Below are positions 10,344 to 16,241 of a DNA stretch of 64,000 nt, piece by piece. Location of the stretch: assembly GCF_000719865.1 (NCBI RefSeq), contig NZ_JOID01000020.1:1-64000 (forward strand). Reading direction: 5' to 3'. Made by a program: the position numbers and the translations under genes. Position 1 is the first letter of the stretch; each line of letters starts with the position of its first letter. The notes beneath the pieces were generated by a model that saw only the letters and a program-made list of their open reading frames with translations, had not been told where the DNA came from and ran no database searches. The stretch is from Streptomyces albus subsp. albus. GTDB lineage: Bacteria > Actinomycetota > Actinomycetes > Streptomycetales > Streptomycetaceae.

Positions 10344-10856
10344 ATGTGGGGCATGGCGGGCCTGGAGAACGGGGAGCGGTCGCGGCACGCGGGCACGGCC
10401 GCCGCGGCACGCCGAGCGCCGTCCTCCGCTGAGGAGGCGGCGCTCGAAGCGCTCCGGGTCCTCGGCGATCCCACGGTGGACGAGGTGGTCTTCCTCTCCC
10501 GCCCCGAATCGGCCGGGGAGGCCCGCCGGCTGGCCCACTGCGTCGTGGTGTGGCAGTGGGGGCTTCCCCCGTGGTTCGCGGAGAACGTGGTGCTGCTCGT
10601 CTCGGAACTGGTCGGCAACGCCGTACGGCACACCGGCGCTCTGACGTTCGGACTGCGGATGCACTGTCGGCGGGGCTGGACCAGGGTCGAACTCCGCGAT
10701 CCCTCACGGGGGTTGCCGTGCCTGATGCCCGTACGGGAGATGGACGTCAGCGGGCGGGGACTGTTCCTGGTCGACACCCTCTCCGACCGCTGGGGAGTGG
10801 ACCTGTGGCCACTGGGCAAGACGACCTGGTTCGAGATGCGGATCCCCGAGCGCTGA
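10344..10856 (+). CDS. ATP-binding regulatory protein (anti-sigma/RsbW-like HATPase)
   Basis: A 170-residue single-domain GHKL ATPase of the class that Streptomyces encodes in dozens. Related proteins such as RsbW/SpoIIAB phosphorylate anti-anti-sigma factors or bind sigma factors. Motifs: N-box LLVSELVGNAVRHTG (about 82-96), G1-like RDPSRGLP (Ser-Arg variant of DxGxG), and G2-like GRGLFLVDTLSDRWG. The N-terminal 35 residues are Ala/Arg-rich and may be disordered; a start at the third Met-like codon is possible. No ribosome site is obvious. It is convergent with the GNAT gene across a terminator, and no sigma or anti-anti-sigma partner is adjacent. Confidence 0.85.
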   Translation: MWGMAGLENGERSRHAGTAAAARRAPSSAEEAALEALRVLGDPTVDEVVFLSRPESAGEARRLAHCVVVWQWGLPPWFAENVVLLVSELVGNAVRHTGALTFGLRMHCRRGWTRVELRDPSRGLPCLMPVREMDVSGRGLFLVDTLSDRWGVDLWPLGKTTWFEMRIPER

Positions 10857-10891
10857 CGGAGACGGGGCGGGGCCGGGCCGGTGACGCGAAG

Positions 10892-10934
10892 AGGCCCCAG
10901 CCGTCCCGCGGTCGACGGGGCGGGCGTGGGGCCT
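10892..10934. terminator. Bidirectional terminator between convergent genes
   Basis: AGGCCCCA at 10892-10899 pairs with TGGGGCCT at 10927-10934. The intervening sequence can pair internally (CCGTC/GACGG). It sits between the 3' ends of the HATPase gene and the GNAT gene. Confidence 0.65.
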
Positions 10935-11116
10935 GTCCGGATGCGCTGTGCCGGGATGTGAGCCGCCGTGGGGCCAAGGGGGGTGTGTCCCCACGGCACT
11001 TCGGTGCGATGGCCCGGGTCAAGGGATCGCTGTGCCGACTATGGCAGACGGGGTGACCGGCGTCCAAAGAGACAAACGCGGCGGAGCGGAGTGAAGTCCG
11101 CAGGACGGTCCGGGAA

Positions 11117-11926
11117 TCAAGGTGAAGTGCGCCACTGATCCCGGGACGCGGCCGCGGTCCCGGCCGGGGCGGGGCCCGGAAGGGGGACGTGAGCCGGAGC
11201 GGATGCCCGGCCGGGACGGGCCGGTGCGGCCGGAGCGCGGGCCACGAGCAGGGCCTCCGCGCCCACCGGCCGGAAGCCCGCCGCCTGGAACGCCCGCACG
11301 CTCGCGGCGTTGCCGGGCGCCTGCTGCGCCCAGACGGGAGCGCCGTCCGGGACGAGATGCCGCGCCGCGGTGGCGAGGGCCCGGCCGAGACCTCGGCGGC
11401 GGGCCGTGCCGTCCACCTCGACGGCCGCCTCCCAGCGGCCCGCGACTCCCCGGCCGAGGACGAGCACCCCGCCGTCGGCGGCCCAGACCCGCACCGCGTC
11501 GCGGTAGGCGAGGGCCCGCCGCACCCGGGGGTGGTCCCGGTCGGCGATCTCGGTCAGCGCGAGCTCCGGCGGGCCCGGCAGCGGCGCCGCCACGGTGACG
11601 AAGTCGACGTTGTTCACCAGCCGCCCGGTGCGGGCCATGAGATCGGCGAGGAACGGTGCGGAGAGCGGGGCGGCGAGAGGATCGCTCTCCACGGCCGCCA
11701 GCCGCTCGCGGACCCACTCCGGCTCCTCGTCGGTGAAGATCACGGCGTGCGCGGTGAGGGCCAGCACGCCCGCGTCCCGGGGGTTCGGCTGCGGCAGGAC
11801 GGTCACGGAGCCGTCCGCGGGCGGGAACACGCCCCGTGCCGCGTCGTCCAGCAGGGCGGCGAAGCGCGTGCGGCCGGCGGCGGCGCCCGCCGTCCCGGGG
11901 CCCGTCCCCGCGTCTGTCTCGGTCAA
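11117..11926 (-). CDS. GNAT-family N-acetyltransferase
   Basis: A 269-residue protein with a C-terminal GNAT fold: the acetyl-CoA pyrophosphate loop is visible as RRRGLGRALATAARHL (about 195-210), followed by the strand-helix VWAQQAPGNAASVRAFQAAGFRPV typical of motif B. The N-terminal 120 residues look like a degenerate second GNAT-like or adaptor domain (HAVIFTDEEPEWVRERL). A TTG start is preceded by AGGAAGAAGAG. The C-terminal 35 residues are Pro/Ala-rich and probably disordered. The substrate is unknown. Confidence 0.82.
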   Translation of the reverse strand: MTETDAGTGPGTAGAAAGRTRFAALLDDAARGVFPPADGSVTVLPQPNPRDAGVLALTAHAVIFTDEEPEWVRERLAAVESDPLAAPLSAPFLADLMARTGRLVNNVDFVTVAAPLPGPPELALTEIADRDHPRVRRALAYRDAVRVWAADGGVLVLGRGVAGRWEAAVEVDGTARRRGLGRALATAARHLVPDGAPVWAQQAPGNAASVRAFQAAGFRPVGAEALLVARAPAAPARPGRASAPAHVPLPGPAPAGTAAASRDQWRTSP

Positions 11927-12097
11927 GGCGCTCTCTTCTTCCTCCGGGGGTCTCCCGGGCGGTCCAGCCTACGAGAGGGCGACGGGGAGCCGGCGGGAGG
12001 TGGTGGCCGGGGGCGGGGCCGGGGGCACCGGCGCCCGTGCGCCCGCGCGGCGGAGGCGGCCGGGCGGCACCGGCGGCCGGAGCCGCCGGGGTGTGGT

Positions 12098-12409
12098 TCA
12101 GCGGCGGCCGCGGTGCTGCGTGCCGGCGCGGCGGCGGCGGTCGTTGCAGAGCAGGCACTTGCCGTAGCCGGGCGGGAGTGGATCCTCCGCGTCGCCGTAC
12201 AGCGGGTCCACGGCACCGCGCGGATGCTGGGCGCACCCGGTGGCCCCGTGCTCGGAGATGAGAGCCGTGGCGGAGGCCAGGGCCCGGCGCAGCGCGTCGA
12301 CGAGCTCCTCCGCCTGCTGGGCGGAGGGCGCCGACGGGTCCAGGCCGAAGGCGATGTCCTGTGCGGTGCTGAGCGCGGTACGGAGCTCGCGCAGGTCTGC
12401 GTAACCCAT
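12098..12409 (-). CDS. Small hypothetical protein with Cys/His cluster
   Basis: A 103-residue protein that I do not recognise. An alpha-helical N-terminal two-thirds (LRELRTALSTAQDIAF, AEELVDALRRALASATALI) is followed by a C-terminal segment with GCAQHP and CLLCND. That Cys-X-X-His / Cys-X-X-Cys arrangement could bind zinc. The start ATG is preceded by TAGGGT with a six-base gap and no ribosome site, indicating a leaderless message. It is conserved-looking (codon use fits) but no function can be assigned. Confidence 0.65.
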   Translation of the reverse strand: MGYADLRELRTALSTAQDIAFGLDPSAPSAQQAEELVDALRRALASATALISEHGATGCAQHPRGAVDPLYGDAEDPLPPGYGKCLLCNDRRRRAGTQHRGRR

Positions 12410-12650
12410 GCCGCGACCCTAAGCGGTGGCGCCGACAGCCGGCCCCGGCGGTGGCCCGGCGGTCGTCCCGGCAGTGGCCCCGGCGGTGGCCCCGTCGGTG
12501 GCCGGGCCCGGGCGGTTCCCGCGGGCCGGGCCCGTTCGCCCGCCCGGAGGCCGTCCCACCGGGAGAGGAAATCTCCCACCGCGCCTGAAGAATTTTCGGT
12601 ATTGCGGGCGGGGATTTATTCGGGACGGTGTGACGGCCGTTGCTCCGGGC

Positions 12651-12678
12651 TTCACAGCCGCCGTATCCGTGCTACTGT
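12651..12678 (+). promoter_or_regulatory. Promoter of the cold-shock gene
   Basis: TTCACA at 12651-12656 and TACTGT at 12673-12678 are separated by 16 bp, fitting a vegetative sigma promoter. This predicts an mRNA start near 12685 and a leader of about 165 nt, the long 5' UTR expected of cold-shock genes. Confidence 0.6.
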
Positions 12679-12683
12679 CGATC

Positions 12684-12849
12684 TCAGTTGCAGTTGTGGT
12701 TCCCAGAGACTTCAAGTGCCCCCGCCGGCTCCGGCCCGGGAGCACTTTTGTATTTCCGGAGAGGTTTTCCGGACGGGGCAATCATTGCGGCGACGCGGAG
12801 GCTCACGCAGTGTGGACCTCCGGGCACTGCCCCGAATGGAGAAAAAATT
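12684..12849 (+). promoter_or_regulatory. Long structured 5' leader of the cold-shock gene
   Basis: Between the predicted transcript start and the ATG lie about 165 nt that are AT-richer than their surroundings and code for nothing plausible. Inverted repeats include CCGGAGAGG/TTTTCCGG near 12755-12775 and a GTGGACCTCC...GGAG pairing that can reach the GGAG ribosome site just before the ATG. I recall similar leaders upstream of other Streptomyces csp genes, but could not align them here. Confidence 0.5.
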
Positions 12850-13053
12850 ATGGCTACTGGCACCGTGAAGTGGTTCAACTCGGAAAAGGGCTTCGGCTTC
12901 ATTGAGCAGGACGGCGGCGGCGCCGACGTCTTCGCCCACTACTCGAACATCGCCGCCCAGGGCTTCCGTGAGCTTCAGGAAGGCCAGAAGGTGAGCTTCG
13001 ACGTCACGCAGGGCCAGAAGGGCCCGCAGGCGGAGAACATCGTTCCCGCCTGA
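12850..13053 (+). CDS. Cold-shock protein, CspA family
   Basis: A 67-residue single cold-shock domain, the standard length, starting [20 protein letters not shown]. Both RNA-binding motifs are intact: RNP1 KGFGFI and RNP2 VFAHYS. It acts as an RNA chaperone that melts mRNA structure. The ATG is preceded by TGGAG in an A-rich context (GGAGAAAAAATT). It is monocistronic with its own promoter, leader and strong terminator. The next gene is a DEAD-box helicase, a functional partner in cold adaptation in many bacteria. Confidence 0.97.
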   Translation: MATGTVKWFNSEKGFGFIEQDGGGADVFAHYSNIAAQGFRELQEGQKVSFDVTQGQKGPQAENIVPA

Positions 13054-13077
13054 CGCTGACACCGGCGCGGCACGACG

Positions 13078-13122
13078 ACGAGCTGCGGCCCGCACCTCCG
13101 GGTGCGGGCCGTGGCTCGTTTT
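13078..13122 (+). terminator. Intrinsic terminator of the cold-shock gene
   Basis: ACGAGC-TG-CGGCCCGCACC pairs with GGTGCGGGCCG-TG-GCTCGT around a CTCC loop and is followed by TTTT. The stem of about 17 pairs has only a TG/TG internal mismatch. Confidence 0.9.
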
Positions 13123-13532
13123 GCCGTGCGGGCCCGGCCGCCGCCGGGGCCGTCCGCACACACCGCCGCCCGCCGGCAGGGCGCGCCGCGCCCAGGATTC
13201 CGGACGGCCGGCGACCGCCGGACCGCCCCCCCGGGGGCGGCGGCCGGGCCGCGAGGCGGCGGCTCGTATCACCGGATGAATCCCCGCGGATTCCTCCGCC
13301 ATCGCACGGTGTGCCGGCAGGGTGTTTCGTCACCGCGCGCCGGCGGCATCGCGTACGCCGATCCGTACGCCGTTCACCCGTTTCTTCACCTTCCGGCCGT
13401 CCGGCCGTCATGTTCCGGATACCGCCGGCTGTTTCAGCGCGCCGGCCGGAATATCCCCGGCCCGGCCGTTATTCCGTATTTCAACGGCTCGTTCTTGCGA
13501 TTCCCCGTGCGGCTCACCGCCATTGCCGGGAT
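13123..13532 (+). other. Noncoding region and probable long leader of the DEAD-box helicase gene
   Basis: The 440 bp between the csp terminator and the helicase start hold no recognisable gene. The right half (about 13400-13540) is clearly AT-richer than the surrounding DNA (for example GTTATTCCGTATTTCAACGG), as in the csp leader, and is probably transcribed as a helicase 5' UTR. No confident promoter hexamers were found. Confidence 0.5.
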
Positions 13533-13560
13533 TTCCTCGATACGTGCCCCGTCGAGGAGG
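13533..13560 (+). promoter_or_regulatory. Hairpin sequestering the helicase ribosome binding site
   Basis: TTCCTCGA at 13533-13540 can pair with TCGAGGAG at 13552-13559 around an 11-nt loop. The right arm contains most of the GAGGAGG ribosome site, five bases from the GTG start. It could make translation temperature- or helicase-sensitive. Confidence 0.45.
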
Positions 13561-13565
13561 TTCCC

Positions 13566-15107
13566 GTGAACCGCACAGCTCGCACCCAGGACCGCTACTC
13601 CCGCCCGCGCACCGGCGGCGGCTCCGCCCCGTACGGCGGCGGACGCTCCGGCGGGCAGGGCCCGCGCCGTTCGGGCGGCGGCCGTCCGGGTGGTTCCGGC
13701 GGCTACGGCCGCCGCCCCGCCGGCCCGCAGGGAGAGTTCGCCCTGCCGGTCACCGTCACCCCGGCGCTTCCGCCCGTCGAGGACTTCGCCGCCCTCGGCC
13801 TCCCGGACGGGGTGCTGAAGACGCTCACCGGCCTCGGGATGGTGCAGCCGTTCCCCATCCAGGCCGCGACCCTGCCGAACTCCCTGGCCGGACGCGACGT
13901 CCTCGGCCGCGGACGCACCGGCTCCGGCAAGACCCTCGCCTTCGGCCTGGCCCTGCTCACGCGGACCGCCGCCGTCGGCCGCCGCGCCGAGCCGCGCCGC
14001 CCGCTGGCGCTCGTCCTCGTCCCCACCCGGGAACTCGCCCAGCAGGTGACCGACGCCCTGACCCCGTACGCCCGGGCCCTCTCGCTGCGGCTCACCACCG
14101 TCGTCGGCGGTATGTCGATCGGACGCCAGGCGTCCGCGCTGCGCGGCGGCACCGAGGTGGTCGTCGCGACCCCGGGGCGGCTCAAGGACCTCATCGACCG
14201 CGGCGAGTGCCGGCTGGACCAGGTCGGCATCACCGTGCTGGACGAGGCCGACCAGATGGCCGACATGGGCTTCATGCCGCAGGTCACCGCGCTGCTCGAC
14301 CAGGTGCTGCCCGGCGGCCAGCGGATGCTCTTCTCGGCCACCCTCGACCGCAACGTCGATCTGCTGGTGCGCCGCTACCTGAACGACCCGGTGGTGCACT
14401 CGGTCGACCCGTCCCAGGGTGCCGTGACCACCATGGAGCACCACCTGCTGCACGTCCACGGCGCCGACAAGTACGCCACGACGACCGAGATCGCGGCCCG
14501 CGACGGCCGGGTGATCATGTTCCTGGACACCAAGCACGCCGTGGACAAGCTCACCGACCACCTGCTGAAGAGCGGGGTCAGGGCGGCCGCCCTGCACGGC
14601 GGCAAGTCGCAGCCGCAGCGCACCCGGACGCTCGGACGGTTCAAGACCGGGCACGTCACCGTGCTGGTCGCCACCAACGTCGCGGCGCGCGGCATCCACG
14701 TCGACAACCTCGACCTCGTCGTCAACGTGGACCCGCCGACCGACCACAAGGACTACCTCCACCGCGGCGGACGCACCGCGCGGGCCGGGGAGTCCGGCAG
14801 CGTCGTCACCCTCGTCCTGCCGAACCAGCGCCGGGAGATGACCCGGCTGATGACCCTGGCGGGCATCACCCCGCAGACCACCCAGGTGCGTTCCGGCGAT
14901 GCCGAGCTCACCCGGATCACCGGCGCGCAGGCACCCTCGGGCATCCCCGTGGTCATCACCACGCCGGCGGCGGAGCGGCAGGAACGCGGCGCCTCGTCGG
15001 GCCGCGGGCGGCGCGGCGGCCCGTCCCGCTCGCGCCGGGCCTCCGCGGACCGGCAGGCGGGCGGCGACGCGGCCCGCCGGCGGCCGGCCCGCCGCAGCGC
15101 CGCGTGA
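13566..15107 (+). CDS. DEAD-box ATP-dependent RNA helicase
   Basis: A 513-residue RNA helicase. The GTG start is set by GAGGAGG five bases upstream. A basic, Gly/Arg-rich N-terminal tail (about 1-55; RSGGQGPRRSGGGRPGG) precedes the helicase core. Motifs in order: Q-motif (FPIQAAT), I GRTGSGKT, Ia PTRELAQQ, Ib TPGRL, II VLDEADQM, III SAT, V ATNVAARGIHVDN, VI HRGGRTARAG. The C-terminal tail is again Arg/Ser-rich and probably binds RNA. It unwinds structured RNA in ribosome assembly, mRNA decay or cold adaptation; its neighbour is the cold-shock gene. Two strong hairpins terminate it. Confidence 0.96.
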   Translation: MNRTARTQDRYSRPRTGGGSAPYGGGRSGGQGPRRSGGGRPGGSGGYGRRPAGPQGEFALPVTVTPALPPVEDFAALGLPDGVLKTLTGLGMVQPFPIQAATLPNSLAGRDVLGRGRTGSGKTLAFGLALLTRTAAVGRRAEPRRPLALVLVPTRELAQQVTDALTPYARALSLRLTTVVGGMSIGRQASALRGGTEVVVATPGRLKDLIDRGECRLDQVGITVLDEADQMADMGFMPQVTALLDQVLPGGQRMLFSATLDRNVDLLVRRYLNDPVVHSVDPSQGAVTTMEHHLLHVHGADKYATTTEIAARDGRVIMFLDTKHAVDKLTDHLLKSGVRAAALHGGKSQPQRTRTLGRFKTGHVTVLVATNVAARGIHVDNLDLVVNVDPPTDHKDYLHRGGRTARAGESGSVVTLVLPNQRREMTRLMTLAGITPQTTQVRSGDAELTRITGAQAPSGIPVVITTPAAERQERGASSGRGRRGGPSRSRRASADRQAGGDAARRRPARRSAA

Positions 15108-15145
15108 CACCCGGCACCGCACGGCGTTCCGTGTGACGTCCCCGC

Positions 15146-15225
15146 AAGGCACCGGCGTCCCAACGGCGCACGGTGCCTTCCGGGCACACGGGGAGCCCCG
15201 GCAGCGAAGGACCGCTGCCGGGGCT
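15146..15225 (+). terminator. Two consecutive terminator hairpins after the helicase gene
   Basis: AAGGCACCG at 15146-15154 pairs perfectly with CGGTGCCTT at 15171-15179. A second stem, AGCCCCGGCAGCG (15194-15206) with CGCTGCCGGGGCT (15213-15225), has 13 perfect pairs and a 6-nt loop, ending in a T-containing tail. Confidence 0.8.
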
Positions 15226-15376
15226 GTCGTATGTGCGGTGACGAATGGCTTTGCCGGTGCCGTGCCCGGGCTGTGACCCCCGGGCACGGGGGCGCGGGGC
15301 GGACGCGGCCCGGAGGCCGCCCGGGGCACGGGCCGTGCGGGGACCGGTGACGCGGGCGGCCGGGGGCGGGCGGGGC

Positions 15377-15742
15377 CTACTGCTCGAAGTAGCTGAAGTC
15401 CCCGACCGTCCAGGCGCTCACGTCCTTGATGGCGATCCGGTACATCCCGCCGGTCTCGGGAATGCCCACGTTGCCCTGGAGGATCCGGGCGACATGGAGG
15501 TGCAGATGGGTGGGCGGCTCGCTGCGCTTGCGGTCGCCGTCCGCGGTGAAGATGGCCGAGAACGGCGACAGCCGGTCCGAGCCTCCCAGTACCTCGGCCA
15601 CCCGCTGGCGCCACACCGCTTCGGGGGCGAGGCGTCCGGTGATGACGGCTCCGGGAACAACGACGGTGAGTGACATCTGATTGCTCTGCTCGGACTCCAC
15701 GGTGGTGGCGATGTCAACCAGCAGATCATCGGGCTTCGACAT
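15377..15742 (-). CDS. Small protein resembling gas-vesicle accessory protein GvpU (tentative)
   Basis: A 121-residue protein. I chose the ATG at 15742; an in-frame GTG lies 11 codons upstream. The pattern fits the GvpU family as I recall it: an N-terminal helix (DDLLVDIATTVES), the strand pair MSLTVVVPGAVITGRLAPEAVW, and a C-terminal HLHLHVARILQG...GMYRIAIKDVSAWTVG. The last matches the 'IHL-x-AKF ... YWRGRLSEVSGFTLG' layout of GvpU. No other gas-vesicle gene is nearby, so a vesicle role is doubtful here; stand-alone relatives exist in Streptomyces. The gene lies downstream of an AT-richer region with stacked palindromes. Confidence 0.5.
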   Translation of the reverse strand: MSKPDDLLVDIATTVESEQSNQMSLTVVVPGAVITGRLAPEAVWRQRVAEVLGGSDRLSPFSAIFTADGDRKRSEPPTHLHLHVARILQGNVGIPETGGMYRIAIKDVSAWTVGDFSYFEQ

Positions 15743-15920
15743 AGGCGTTGACTCTACAGCGCGGGAGGGGAGCACGGCCCGATGCGGGGGGCCCGGGCGC
15801 GAGCCGGTGCATTACCCGGCGGCACCGTGCCGCCTCCCCGCTTTCCCGGACCGGCCGTGGGACTCATTCCTCCCGCCCTGCAGGTTCCGACCCAGCTGGC
15901 TGGGTTTTGCTAGCGGAAAT

Positions 15921-15998
15921 CTTGCGGAAGAGCAAGGGATTCTTTACGTACAAGCGCGTTTTGTACGGGAGCGGCAGGGGCGGGCTATGATCAGCCCG
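15921..15998 (+). promoter_or_regulatory. Three consecutive palindromes over a candidate rightward promoter
   Basis: Three inverted repeats follow one another: CTTGC-N6-GCAAG (15921-15936), CGTACAA-N7-TTGTACG (15947-15967) and CGGGCT-N6-AGCCCG (15981-15998). TTGTAC at 15961-15966 and TATGAT at 15986-15991 could be -35 and -10 boxes with a 19-bp spacer. If so, the second palindrome covers the -35 and the third the -10. The first resembles LacI/MalR-type half-sites. The leftward gene at 15742 could instead be the target. Confidence 0.45.
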
Positions 15999-16158
15999 CG
16001 GTTCCCGCTGGTCCATGGAAGCGGCGAATCCACCTTGTCCCTACGTGTGTTGAGCCGATGTTCTTCGTTGTGCCCAGTGCCCGCCACGGAAACTCGGTGC
16101 GGCGAGCGGGACTGGACATCGGTCACGCGAACCGATCTGCACGGAGCACGGATCCCAT

Positions 16159-16215
16159 ATGTTTGCTTTTGCGTTCACTGCAGCCCAGGCCGTTCCGTTC
16201 ATCTTCATGTGGTGA
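16159..16215 (+). CDS. Possible 18-residue hydrophobic peptide
   Basis: ATG to TGA encodes an 18-residue peptide beginning MFAFAFTAAQ and ending PFIFMW. It lies in an otherwise empty, AT-richer region about 160 bp downstream of the candidate promoter at 15961-15991. GGAG occurs 12 bases upstream, which is a little far. Peptides of this length occur by chance, so I list it only because the surrounding 470 bp have no other explanation. Confidence 0.25.
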   Translation: MFAFAFTAAQAVPFIFMW

Positions 16216-16241
16216 CGCCTCGGGCCGGTGGCTGCCGCGTC

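Noticed and set aside
15776..16241. tRNA or other known RNA in the AT-richer gap
   Set aside because: No cloverleaf with a conserved TψC arm or anticodon stem could be drawn.
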